Source: Cohnella silvisoli (lineage in GTDB: Bacteria > Bacillota > Bacilli > Paenibacillales > Paenibacillaceae). Taken from it: DNA of 64,000 nt. Under the pieces are notes generated by a model. That model made no database searches, had not been told where the DNA came from, and was given only the letters and a program-made list of their open reading frames with translations. Position numbers and translations under genes: made by a program. Positions 33,217 to 42,739 of this stretch are shown here, piece by piece. The DNA is taken from assembly GCF_021190915.1 (NCBI RefSeq), contig NZ_JAIOAP010000016.1:124001-188000 (forward strand), in the 5' to 3' direction. The first letter of the stretch is position 1. The number at the start of each line of letters is the position of its first letter.

Positions 33217-33372
33217 GAGGAAGTCACCTGCTCGCAAAGGGGGATTTCTTACTATCAGAATATCACTCGCCGTTCTACAAAAATAGACATCTTCCCTCCT
33301 TTTTTAAACGCATTTTAAACTGGACGGCTTATTATTCGTTTGACGTACGTTTTGATAAAGGAGGATTTTCAT

Positions 33373-36300
33373 TTGAAGAAATGGTTACGAGTTGCCCTGG
33401 CCATGGCGGTGGGCTTGTACGGTTTGTGGTTCGCGGATCCGGTACGGCCGGCTGCCGCATCCGGCGCAGATACGAATTATTGGGTGACGAATGACTTGCT
33501 TCCGCCAAATCTATTCGTGAAAAAAGCAATCGAAACGCCCAAAGGGATTTACTATCTCGGCTCGGACTATCGAATCTACTATACGACTTCTTACTGGAGC
33601 GGTTTCCAGGATACGTCGTATTACGGCAGCGATCTGGAATATGGCGCGGACGGAAATCTGTATTACGAGTCGATGGGAAATATTTATAAACTGACGACGG
33701 ACGAGAATCAGCCGCCATGGATTCTCAATGCAACGCTTCGTCATAACGAGCAAGGGATCACTTCTTTCGGCGTCGACTCCGGGGGGAGATTGTATCTGAA
33801 CAAAGGGTCATCCGTCGACATCTATAGTCCGGACGACCAATTGCTGGGCAGCATCAAGCATTTCCTCGGGCCTACTGACACCCTCAGCGTTCAGTTCGTA
33901 AAGCCGGGCGAGAACGGCGCTCTTTATTTGTACGATGACATCTCTCATTCCGTTATCAAGTATACCTCGACCGATTTCAGTCATTATTCCGCAACGAATG
34001 CACAAAACGTCCCAGCCGGCGATACCGTAAGCGGATTAGTCGTTCAGAACGGATATGTCTACGCATCCTTCGGATCCAGTATCTGTCAATACAAAGACTC
34101 CAACCTGTACCTGCTCCAAACGATTCCCGTGTCGGGCGGCATCGCTTCCTTGGCCGGAGGATCATGGAGCAACTTGTATATCGTCGCCTCCAACGACGGG
34201 AAAGCTTACCGGATGCAGGATACGGCCTATTCGGCCAAGTTTGCGGGGCCATCAACGGTCGTGCCGAACATGGAGGTAACGCTGACAACGCAGTTAACCA
34301 TGCGGACGGCGGGTACGCCGTTCCCCGGACAGATTCATAGCTATAACCCCACTAATCCTTATGTCCGGTTTTATGTCAAAAGTAGTTCGAATAGCCTGAT
34401 CGTGAGCGAAAACTTGAATTATGTCGATTCGGACGGGAAGGCGACGGTCGTTGCGAATTTGCCGGCCGACGTCTATGAGATTTCCGTTTACGGCAACCCT
34501 TTAGTCGACCAAGCGACCCTGAAGGTTCAGTATGCGACGTCTACCGAGTTGGAGATAACCGACGTGGACGGGAATCCGTCAACTCGTCCGGTTAAGGGCG
34601 AAACTGTGCATTTGCAAGCGAGAGTTTCGGCGGAAGGCAGCTCCGTAAGTTCCGGTACCGTCTCCTTCTACGATGGCAGTACCCTCATTGGCAGCGAGAT
34701 TTCGGTTAGTTCGAGCGGTTCCGCCTCGTTCGACTGGCAGCCGACGACTACGGGAGCTCACTCCATTCGTGCGGAGTACAACGGTACCTCTGCGTACTCG
34801 AGAAGCTCATCCGCGAACGCGACAATTACGGTGGATGCAGCTCCTGCTGTTTCGACTACCGTTACGCTGGACACTTCGGACGCCTCGGTGTTGTTCGGGC
34901 ACGATCCGACCTGGACCGCCGGGGTTACGGCAGGGGGCGGATCGGCCGTAACGGGCGACGTCGAATTTTATGCGGACGGGTCGAAGGTCGGCACCGTACC
35001 GCTGAACGGTGGAGTTGCGTCTTTTAAACCGAGCGGCCTGACGGCGGGCACCCGCTACGTCAAGGCTCATTATGTCGGCAGCGACAAATTCCTGCCATCG
35101 GATTCTCCCGACATTCGGCAGCGAGTGAATCCCGTTGTCAAAGATTTGTCGGAGTGGGCCAATAAAGTCCTGAATTCGTCCAGTACGGGAATCGAGCAAG
35201 CGGCTCCGCTGCCGAACGGCGGACTCGTTTATCTGGGCATGGACCGCTCTCTCTATATGTGGCAGATATGTTACATGGGTAATGACACCTGCGACGCCAA
35301 TTTGACGAGCGCCTCAGGGGATGTTTCTTATTCCTTGCTGAAGCACGGTGCAGACGGAAACAATTATATCATCGCCGACGGCGACATCGTAAAGCTGATT
35401 GTAAACGGCACGGACCGCACGTTCTCCCGGCAGACAAGCGTTTCAGCAGTCGGAAGCTTGACCGATTATGCCGTAGACGGGCGCGGCAACTTCTATATCG
35501 CCCGCTCGAACGCAATCGACCTGTACGGGGCTGACGGAACGCCTCTTGGTTCCTATCATACGCCGGATAACGGCCTGTCCTCCTTGGCTCCGTCCAAGCT
35601 GTACGTTAGCGAGGACGGCATGTTGTATGCGACTGATTCCGGCTCGCGGAAAATCCTTCGGTATGCCTTGTCTTACGGGGAATCCGGCCACCCCAGCCTC
35701 GCGTTCGAAGCCGCAACAGATTCGCTGCCGTTTGCGGTAAATGGCTTGGTCGCGCAGAACGGCAAGCTGTTCGTTTCCGGAAACTCCAATGGTACAGGAA
35801 TCGTGGAAGAATTCGACGCTCAAGCTTTGGTCGTAACGGATCAGGTTTCGTTGGCCGGCAATCCTCCTATCGGCACCATCGAGGGCTCATTCGGCGGTCT
35901 GCTTTATGTATACGGGAACGGGCGGGCGGCACTTGCGCAAAATCAGAGCTTCACCCTGACCGCAAACGCTCCGACCGAATATATACCTGGCGTACCGGTA
36001 AAGTTGGCGGCGCAAATGCATATGGCTGCGTCCGGAACGCCTTATCCCGGGAGCTCGAACAGTCTGACTCCTTTTCCGTTTTCCGTCGTTTTCTACGGAT
36101 ATGACAGCGCGGGGAACGAGAAAAACTTGGGCAACGCCCAGTTTGACCCCTCATCGGGGGCTGCAGCGCTGAACGTGGCGCTCGAGCCGGGCACGGTCGC
36201 CATTGAGGCTAAAAGATACGGAGGTTCGGAAACGAGCGGCCGGGTATCCATTGCGCCTTCGTCCCAATCCATGACGTCGACGCAGCTTGAGGTGCAATCC

Positions 36301-39015
36301 GTCGACGCTTCCTACCCGGGCGCCGTTACGCTCCATGCCGTCGTGACTTCGGGCGTTGCCGTAACCAGCGGCCAGGTTGCCTTTTATGACGGAGACGACT
36401 TGCTGGGAACTGCTGACGTAAATGAAAACGGCGTAGCGGAGCTTAAGGTAGGAGCGCTTATCGTCGGTGATCATTCCTTCACAGCTTCTTACTTGGCAAA
36501 CGGAGATTTCTTGGAAAGCGGATCGGACATTGTCCCTGTTGCCATAGGACGAGGAACGGCGACCGTGAAGGCAGCCAGCTCGAACGAGAGTATCAAGGTC
36601 GGGGAAACGGCGGTTTGGACGGCGCAAGTGACGAACAAATCGGGCGGGGCTGTTCAGACGGGCAGCGTGACTTTCCTAATAGGTTATACCCTTGTTTGCG
36701 GAGCTCTTCCATTAGACGCCACGGGCAAAGCCGTTTGCGATCTTGCCCAGGCAAGCGCCGGCTCACCGATGACGCTAAAGGCCGGTTCATATCCGGTTAC
36801 CGTTGTTTACAACGGGGACAGCCAGTATACGTCCGCAAAGGGACAATTGGTTCAAGAAGTCGTCAAACGGGCGACGACGACAACCGTTGCCGTATCGGCA
36901 AACAACCCCCAAGTCGGCGATACGGTCAATTGGACGGCAACGGTGACAAGCGGCGGATCTGGCGCATTGAATGGAACAGTTGATTTCCGGAATTCCGAAG
37001 GCGATTCATTGGGTCAGGCCGAGCTGAGTAACGACGGCAAAGCGGTGTTAACTTTGTCCGACATGGCGAGAGGCGCATATGTCGTACGGGCTTACTATTC
37101 GGGTGACGAGGCTCATGCGGAGAGCGGTAGCGATCCGGTGGAAACCGTTGTAAACCGTCGGCCCGTTCAAGTGCTGCTGGAGCAGTCCGCGGGCACGACT
37201 CTGGCGGGACAGACGGCGCGGTTTACCGTTACCGTCGTTCCGGAATCAGGAACCCGAAAACCGAACGGGATCGTCATGCTGGGCGAGGAAGCCGGGGGCA
37301 CGACGAATATTCTGGGACAAGCGATTTTAACGAATGGAATAGCTTCATTCGAGCTTGATGATTTACCGGCTGGCGACCATTCCATTTCAGCCGTCTATAC
37401 GGGAGACAGCGTCTTTGATCAGCAGACGACCGAATCCTTTATCGTCCATCGCATCGCGACGGTAACGAAGGTTGCGCTGGTTACGGAGGCTATCAACGTT
37501 ACTGCGGGGCAGCGTTACCCGCTTGAGGTAACGGCAACTTATTCCGACGGTTCCCTGCATCAGGTAACCTCAGAAGCCCTAATAACGTCCAGCGATAGCG
37601 CGATCGCTTCTGTCGAGGGAGGCATAGTGACCGCGAACAAACCTGGATTTGCGTCCGTTGCCGTGTCGTACGGCGGGCAAACGGCGACGGTCGAGGTCAC
37701 CGTTTCCGCTGCGAATGCCGCGCCCGAGGCCCTAGGGGGATTGACACGAACGACGACGGTGGGCGGTATTACAATGCTTGCGGCCGGGGATCTGGCGACG
37801 GATCCGGACCAGGACGTTCTGACTCTAAGCGACGCAAGATCAATGAATAGTGCCGTTGCTACGGCATCGATCGAATCGGGGGCATTGAAAATAGTCGGCG
37901 CCGGCGCCGGTTCTGCCACCGTAACGGCGATTGCGGATGATGGACACGGTCATAAGGTAAACGTATCCGTAGCGGTTACGGTGAATGCGGCGGTTGCTCC
38001 GGCTCCGGTGCCGGCAGATCCGGCACCATCTAATCCGCCGAGTATACCCTCGCGACCATCGGATCATGTCGAGCGAACCATCAAAACGAGCGAAGGCGGC
38101 TCAGTCTCGTTGGGCGATGTCGCTTCCGTCTCCATTCCCGCCGGCGCGCTCCATGCAGATGGAACGATTGAAGCATCTGTAGCCGCTTCCGATCAGGTAC
38201 CTTCCGCAGGAGATAGGATCAGGCTTAGCTCTGTAATCGAATTTACGAGCAGTTCGGGAACACGATTTCTACGTCCGCTGCAGTTGACCCTTCGATTCTC
38301 GGTGAACGATCTGCCGAGCGGAGCCGAACCCGCAGTATATTATTTCAACGAAACGCAAAGAAGATGGATTTATATCGGAGGAGTACGAAAAGGGACGGAT
38401 ACCCTTGAGGTTTCGGTCAATCACTTTACGAAATTCGGCGTTTTCGCTTCCGTACAACCAAATTTCACCGACCTGGCAGGTCATTGGGGGCAGGCCTTTG
38501 CGGATCGCCTGATCGGAATGGGCGTCATCAATGGCTTTGGAGACGGAACTTTCCGTCCCGACCTGCAAGTGACCCGGGCGCAATTCGTGAAAATGCTGGC
38601 GGTAGCAATGGCGTTGAAGCCCGCTGGTTCGGGAACGGTATTGTTCTCCGACGGTCCCACCATTCCGGATTGGGCTAAAAACGCGGTTGCTTCGGCTGTA
38701 GAGGCTGGACTCATTCGAGGATATGAAGCAAATGGCAAAGTGTTCTTTCATCCCGATCAAACGATTACCAGGGTCGAGATGGCGGTCATTCTGTCCCGGG
38801 TGCTGGGACGAGAGTCGATCCCGCCAGCAAGTGACCGTGCCGCCTTTGCCGACCAGCAGAGCATTCCGTCTTGGGCTTCTGATGCGGTCGCGACGGTTGT
38901 AGACCAAGCGATTGTCGGAGGCTATACGGACGGTTCGTTCCGTCCAGGGTCACCCGCAACCAGAGCCGAAACGGTGAAAATGATTTACATGTTGCTGCAA
39001 GCGTTGCATTTGTAA
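33373..39015 (+). CDS. Giant SLH-anchored adhesin with Ig-like repeats
   Basis: A 1,880-residue exported surface protein. Signal peptide 1-31. Two related halves follow: each has a propeller-like segment rich in YGADGNLYY/GADGN-type turns (about 35-310 and 590-850), then a beta domain with TMRTAGTPFPGQIHSYNP or MAASGTPYPGSSNS (about 310-400 and 860-960). Ig-like Big_3-type domains come next, two after the first half and four after the second, with GTVSFYDGSTLIG-like strands and Y-x-G/N-D-x-x-F/Y ends. Then come a Big_2-like and a cadherin-like domain, a Pro-rich linker (about 1550-1575), a ZU5-like domain (GGSVSLGDVASVSIPAGALH) and three SLH domains to the end. TTG 33373 has a very strong AAGGAGGA 7-8 bases upstream. 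It is divergent from the sensor kinase. Confidence 0.92.
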   Translation: MKKWLRVALAMAVGLYGLWFADPVRPAAASGADTNYWVTNDLLPPNLFVKKAIETPKGIYYLGSDYRIYYTTSYWSGFQDTSYYGSDLEYGADGNLYYESMGNIYKLTTDENQPPWILNATLRHNEQGITSFGVDSGGRLYLNKGSSVDIYSPDDQLLGSIKHFLGPTDTLSVQFVKPGENGALYLYDDISHSVIKYTSTDFSHYSATNAQNVPAGDTVSGLVVQNGYVYASFGSSICQYKDSNLYLLQTIPVSGGIASLAGGSWSNLYIVASNDGKAYRMQDTAYSAKFAGPSTVVPNMEVTLTTQLTMRTAGTPFPGQIHSYNPTNPYVRFYVKSSSNSLIVSENLNYVDSDGKATVVANLPADVYEISVYGNPLVDQATLKVQYATSTELEITDVDGNPSTRPVKGETVHLQARVSAEGSSVSSGTVSFYDGSTLIGSEISVSSSGSASFDWQPTTTGAHSIRAEYNGTSAYSRSSSANATITVDAAPAVSTTVTLDTSDASVLFGHDPTWTAGVTAGGGSAVTGDVEFYADGSKVGTVPLNGGVASFKPSGLTAGTRYVKAHYVGSDKFLPSDSPDIRQRVNPVVKDLSEWANKVLNSSSTGIEQAAPLPNGGLVYLGMDRSLYMWQICYMGNDTCDANLTSASGDVSYSLLKHGADGNNYIIADGDIVKLIVNGTDRTFSRQTSVSAVGSLTDYAVDGRGNFYIARSNAIDLYGADGTPLGSYHTPDNGLSSLAPSKLYVSEDGMLYATDSGSRKILRYALSYGESGHPSLAFEAATDSLPFAVNGLVAQNGKLFVSGNSNGTGIVEEFDAQALVVTDQVSLAGNPPIGTIEGSFGGLLYVYGNGRAALAQNQSFTLTANAPTEYIPGVPVKLAAQMHMAASGTPYPGSSNSLTPFPFSVVFYGYDSAGNEKNLGNAQFDPSSGAAALNVALEPGTVAIEAKRYGGSETSGRVSIAPSSQSMTSTQLEVQSVDASYPGAVTLHAVVTSGVAVTSGQVAFYDGDDLLGTADVNENGVAELKVGALIVGDHSFTASYLANGDFLESGSDIVPVAIGRGTATVKAASSNESIKVGETAVWTAQVTNKSGGAVQTGSVTFLIGYTLVCGALPLDATGKAVCDLAQASAGSPMTLKAGSYPVTVVYNGDSQYTSAKGQLVQEVVKRATTTTVAVSANNPQVGDTVNWTATVTSGGSGALNGTVDFRNSEGDSLGQAELSNDGKAVLTLSDMARGAYVVRAYYSGDEAHAESGSDPVETVVNRRPVQVLLEQSAGTTLAGQTARFTVTVVPESGTRKPNGIVMLGEEAGGTTNILGQAILTNGIASFELDDLPAGDHSISAVYTGDSVFDQQTTESFIVHRIATVTKVALVTEAINVTAGQRYPLEVTATYSDGSLHQVTSEALITSSDSAIASVEGGIVTANKPGFASVAVSYGGQTATVEVTVSAANAAPEALGGLTRTTTVGGITMLAAGDLATDPDQDVLTLSDARSMNSAVATASIESGALKIVGAGAGSATVTAIADDGHGHKVNVSVAVTVNAAVAPAPVPADPAPSNPPSIPSRPSDHVERTIKTSEGGSVSLGDVASVSIPAGALHADGTIEASVAASDQVPSAGDRIRLSSVIEFTSSSGTRFLRPLQLTLRFSVNDLPSGAEPAVYYFNETQRRWIYIGGVRKGTDTLEVSVNHFTKFGVFASVQPNFTDLAGHWGQAFADRLIGMGVINGFGDGTFRPDLQVTRAQFVKMLAVAMALKPAGSGTVLFSDGPTIPDWAKNAVASAVEAGLIRGYEANGKVFFHPDQTITRVEMAVILSRVLGRESIPPASDRAAFADQQSIPSWASDAVATVVDQAIVGGYTDGSFRPGSPATRAETVKMIYMLLQALHL

Positions 39016-39025
39016 CGGTCTCAAC

Positions 39026-39066
39026 ATAAAAAGGCCGGACCGTGCATTAAGCACAAGGGTCCGGCC
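39026..39066 (-). terminator. Shared-type terminator, copy 2 of a 41-bp repeat
   Basis: Same hairpin as 30342-30382 with one difference. On the minus strand it follows eno and ends in TTTTTAT; it also lies 11 bp after the convergent adhesin's stop, so it probably serves both. Confidence 0.85.
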
Positions 39067-39116
39067 TTCTTGTTGTCGTGGTGTTTATCTATGTTGTCAT
39101 TAAGTGTTGCTTCGGA

Positions 39117-40409
39117 TTACTTGAAGTTCTTAAGGTTGTAAAATGCTTTTTTGCCCGCATAGATCGCAGTGGAGCCTAGGCTGTCTTCGATGCGAAGCAA
39201 TTGGTTGTATTTCGCGACGCGGTCGGAGCGGGAAGGTGCGCCCGTTTTGATCTGGCCGGCGTTCGTAGCAACCGCGATGTCCGCGATCGTGCTGTCTTCG
39301 GATTCACCGGAGCGGTGAGAGATAACAGCCGTGTATCCTGCGCGTTTCGCCATTTCAATCGCATCGAAAGTTTCGGTCAAAGTTCCGATTTGGTTCACTT
39401 TAACGAGGATAGAGTTACCGATGCCTTTGTCGATTCCATTGGAAAGACGCTCAGTGTTCGTTACGAACAGATCGTCGCCGACGAGTTGGACTTTGCCGCC
39501 CAATTTGTCGGTAAGCAGCTTCCAACCTTCCCAATCGTCTTCGGAGCAGCCGTCTTCGATGGTGATGATCGGATATTTGTCAGCCCAGCTAGCAAGCAGG
39601 TCGACGAACTCGGCAGGCGTGTAAGATTTGCCTTCGCCTTCGAGGTGGTATTTGCCGTCTTTGAAGAACTCAGTTGAAGCGACGTCCATACCGAGGAATA
39701 CGTCAACGCCCGGTTTGAAACCGGCTTTCTCGATCGCTTCGATAACCGTTGTAATCGCCTCTTCGTTGGAACCGAAGTTAGGAGCGAATCCGCCCTCGTC
39801 ACCTACAGCGGTGTTAAGGCCTTTGGCTTTCAATACGCTCTTGAGGGAGTGGAAAATTTCCGCGCCCGTGCGAAGAGCTTCAGCAAATGTAGGAGCGCCT
39901 ACCGGCAAAATCATGAATTCTTGTACGTCAACGTTATTGTCCGCATGCGCTCCGCCGTTGATGATGTTAAGCATCGGAACCGGCAGCGTCTTCGCGTTGA
40001 ATCCGCCGAGATAGGTGTACAAAGGAACGTCCAAAGCTTCAGCGGCAGCGCGAGCGACAGCGATGGAAACGGCAAGAATAGCGTTAGCCCCCAGCTTCGC
40101 TTTGTTGTGAGTACCGTCCAGCTCGATCAACTTCTGGTCGATAACGACTTGTTCAAGTGCTTCGTAACCGATGATTTCCGGAGCGATGATCGTGTTAACG
40201 TTATCTACCGCTTTAAGAACGCCTTTACCTAAGTAACGGTTTTTGTCGCCATCGCGAAGCTCTACCGCTTCATGAGCGCCCGTGGATGCTCCGGATGGAA
40301 CGATTGCGCGGCCAAACGCGCCGGATTCCAAACGTACTTCAACCTCTACCGTCGGATTTCCGCGGGAGTCCAATACCTCGCGCGCGTACACGTCAGAAAT
40401 GATTGTCAT
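39117..40409 (-). CDS. eno: Enolase
   Basis: Converts 2-phosphoglycerate to phosphoenolpyruvate; also part of the RNA degradosome in Bacillales. 430 residues with the N-terminal ARxVLDSRGNPTVEVEV motif (AREVLDSRGNPTVEVEV), metal ligands in FLGMDVASTEF, IEDGCSEDDW and LVGDDLFVTN, and the signature LVKVNQIGTLTET. The catalytic Lys/Glu/His residues appear present. ATG 40409 has AAGGAGTG 7 bases upstream. It is the last gene of the glycolytic operon, 29 bp after gpmI, followed by the terminator at 39026-39066. Confidence 0.97.
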   Translation of the reverse strand: MTIISDVYAREVLDSRGNPTVEVEVRLESGAFGRAIVPSGASTGAHEAVELRDGDKNRYLGKGVLKAVDNVNTIIAPEIIGYEALEQVVIDQKLIELDGTHNKAKLGANAILAVSIAVARAAAEALDVPLYTYLGGFNAKTLPVPMLNIINGGAHADNNVDVQEFMILPVGAPTFAEALRTGAEIFHSLKSVLKAKGLNTAVGDEGGFAPNFGSNEEAITTVIEAIEKAGFKPGVDVFLGMDVASTEFFKDGKYHLEGEGKSYTPAEFVDLLASWADKYPIITIEDGCSEDDWEGWKLLTDKLGGKVQLVGDDLFVTNTERLSNGIDKGIGNSILVKVNQIGTLTETFDAIEMAKRAGYTAVISHRSGESEDSTIADIAVATNAGQIKTGAPSRSDRVAKYNQLLRIEDSLGSTAIYAGKKAFYNLKNFK

Positions 40410-40437
40410 GAGTAACACTCCTTGGGATTATATTTTG

Positions 40438-41970
40438 TTAAAATAGTGCCTTACCCGTCATCTGTTCCGGCTGCGGAAGCTCCATCAGCTTAAGAATCGT
40501 CGGCGCGACGTCTGCAAGAATGCCGCCTTCGCGGAGCGTATGCCCCGCTTGGGTAACGATGCATGGAACCGGGTTCGTCGTATGCGCCGTGAACGGACGC
40601 TCGTTATCGTCGATCACCATGTCCGCGTTGCCGTGGTCGGCGATGATCACGCACACGCCGCCCTTAGCCGTCACCGCTTCGACAACCTTGCCGAGACATT
40701 CATCCGTCGCTTCCACCGCTTTGATCGTCGGCGCTAGCATCCCGGAGTGACCCACCATATCCGCGTTAGCGAAATTAAGAATGATGGTGTCATGATGCTC
40801 GGCTTCGATTTCCTTGAGCAATGCATCCGTTACTTCGTAGATGCTCATCTCCGGTTTCAGGTCATAGGTAGCGACCTTCGGCGAATTGATGAGGATGCGA
40901 GTCTCGCCTTCCAGAACATGGTCCCGTCCGCCGCTGAAGAAGAACGTAACATGCGGATACTTCTCCGTCTCGGCGATTCTGAGCTGTTTTTTCCCATGCT
41001 GCACGAGAACTTCGCCTAGGGTATTGTCCAGTTCCTTAGGCTTATACGCAACGAACCCGCCAACGGTTTCCGAGAAAAGCGTCATGCAGACGAAATACAG
41101 GTTTTTCGGAAAACCCGACCCTCTATCGAAACCGCGGAAATCTTCGTTCGTGAACACGTTCGACAGTTGAATCGCGCGATCCGGACGGAAGTTGAAAAAT
41201 ATAACCGCATCTTCGGATTCCACGAGGCCAACCGGCTTGCCGTCGGCTCCTACGATCACTGTCGGCATAACGAACTCGTCGTATACCGAATTCTCGTAAG
41301 ATTCCTTCACCGCTTGAACCGGGTCGACAGCCGTCGGGCCGTCTCCATACACCATGGCGCGGTAAGATTTCTCCGTCCGCTCCCAGCGTTTGTCCCGATC
41401 CATCGCATAGTAGCGGCCTTGGATGGTCGCAACTCGACCGACGCCAACTTGTTCGATCTTCGCTTGCAGTTGAGTCAAGTATCCAACCGCGCTATCCGGC
41501 GACACATCCCGGCCATCTAGGAAAGCATGGATATAAACCTGCTCCAGCCCTTCCTTCTTGGCTAGCTCCAGCAAAGCAAACAAATGCGCGATATGGCTAT
41601 GTACGCCGCCATCCGACAATAATCCGTACAAATGAAGCTTCTTGTTGTTGTCCTTCGCATGTCTAACCGCACCGAGTAACGTGGAGTTATCGTAAAAATC
41701 CTGATCGCGAATCGATTTGGAAATACGGGTTAAATCCTGGTACACGATACGTCCGGAACCGATGTTGAGATGTCCAACCTCGGAGTTTCCCATCTGGCCT
41801 TCAGGCAGTCCGACGGCTTCGCCGCTTGCCGTTAAGGTCGTATGGGGGTAAGTATTCCAGTAGCGGTCGAAGTTCGGTTTGTTCGCTAGCGCCACGGCGT
41901 TGCCGTGCTTGCTTTCGCGTAAGCCGAAGCCGTCGAGAATAATGAGAGCAACCGGTTTCGGAGCTGCCAT
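40438..41970 (-). CDS. gpmI: 2,3-bisphosphoglycerate-independent phosphoglycerate mutase
   Basis: A 510-residue Mn-dependent mutase interconverting 3- and 2-phosphoglycerate. It has the metal-binding start LIILDGFGLRE, the catalytic Ser in GQMGNSEVGHLNIGSG, and C-terminal metal ligands in NFANADMVGHSG and IADHGNADMV. Its dependence on Mn and pH makes the family member a switch in spore formation and germination in Bacillus. It starts one base after the tpiA stop (AGGGG upstream lies inside tpiA), so the two are tightly coupled. Confidence 0.97.
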   Translation of the reverse strand: MAAPKPVALIILDGFGLRESKHGNAVALANKPNFDRYWNTYPHTTLTASGEAVGLPEGQMGNSEVGHLNIGSGRIVYQDLTRISKSIRDQDFYDNSTLLGAVRHAKDNNKKLHLYGLLSDGGVHSHIAHLFALLELAKKEGLEQVYIHAFLDGRDVSPDSAVGYLTQLQAKIEQVGVGRVATIQGRYYAMDRDKRWERTEKSYRAMVYGDGPTAVDPVQAVKESYENSVYDEFVMPTVIVGADGKPVGLVESEDAVIFFNFRPDRAIQLSNVFTNEDFRGFDRGSGFPKNLYFVCMTLFSETVGGFVAYKPKELDNTLGEVLVQHGKKQLRIAETEKYPHVTFFFSGGRDHVLEGETRILINSPKVATYDLKPEMSIYEVTDALLKEIEAEHHDTIILNFANADMVGHSGMLAPTIKAVEATDECLGKVVEAVTAKGGVCVIIADHGNADMVIDDNERPFTAHTTNPVPCIVTQAGHTLREGGILADVAPTILKLMELPQPEQMTGKALF

Positions 41971-41971
41971 C

Positions 41972-42727
41972 TTACTTCGCCCCTTCGACTAGCGCCACGT
42001 AGGAAGCTGGCTCAAGGCTAGCGCCGCCGACCAAAGCGCCGTCGATATCGGATTGGCCCATGTACTCGGCAACCGTATTCGGCTTAACGCTTCCGCCGTA
42101 TTGGATGCGAACTTTGCCGGCTGCTTCGGCGCTATATAGTCCAGCGATAACGTTGCGAATATAGCTCGTTACTTCGTTCGCGTCTTCGGATGTCGAAGAT
42201 TTGCCCGTTCCGATCGCCCAGATCGGCTCGTATGCGATAACGGAAGCTGCAACTTGCTCTGCAGACAGTCCAGCGAGAGCGCCTTCCGTCTGAACGCGCA
42301 CGACTTCTTTCGTCTGGCCGGCTTCGCGCTCTTCGAGCTTCTCGCCAACGCAGATAATCGGAGTAAGGCCATGGCGGAATGCCGCATGGGCTTTCTTGTT
42401 GACGATCTCATCCGTTTCGGCAAAATATTGACGGCGCTCCGAGTGTCCGATGATGACGTAGTGAACGCCAAGATCTTTCAGGAACACACCGCTGATTTCG
42501 CCCGTGTATGCGCCATTGTCTTCGAAGTGCAAGTTCTGCGCGCCGATCTTGATCGTCGTGCCTTTAACCGCTTCTGCCAAAGCCGGCAGCGCGGTGAATG
42601 GAGCGCAGATGACGCTCTCCACGCCGGCAACCTCCGCCTTGCCTTTTACCTCGGCAACGAAAGCCGTAGCCTCGCCTGCCGTCTTGAACATTTTCCAATT
42701 GCCCGCAATAATCGGTGTTCTGCTCAT
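41972..42727 (-). CDS. tpiA: Triosephosphate isomerase
   Basis: A 251-residue TIM barrel interconverting dihydroxyacetone phosphate and glyceraldehyde 3-phosphate. Catalytic Lys in GNWKMFK, His in IIGHSERRQ and Glu in AYEPIWAIGTG are all present, with the phosphate loop IQYGGSVKPNT. ATG 42727 has AGAGGTGA upstream. It lies 12 bp after pgk and one base before gpmI in the glycolytic operon. Confidence 0.98.
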   Translation of the reverse strand: MSRTPIIAGNWKMFKTAGEATAFVAEVKGKAEVAGVESVICAPFTALPALAEAVKGTTIKIGAQNLHFEDNGAYTGEISGVFLKDLGVHYVIIGHSERRQYFAETDEIVNKKAHAAFRHGLTPIICVGEKLEEREAGQTKEVVRVQTEGALAGLSAEQVAASVIAYEPIWAIGTGKSSTSEDANEVTSYIRNVIAGLYSAEAAGKVRIQYGGSVKPNTVAEYMGQSDIDGALVGGASLEPASYVALVEGAK

Positions 42728-42739
42728 CTTAGGTCACCT

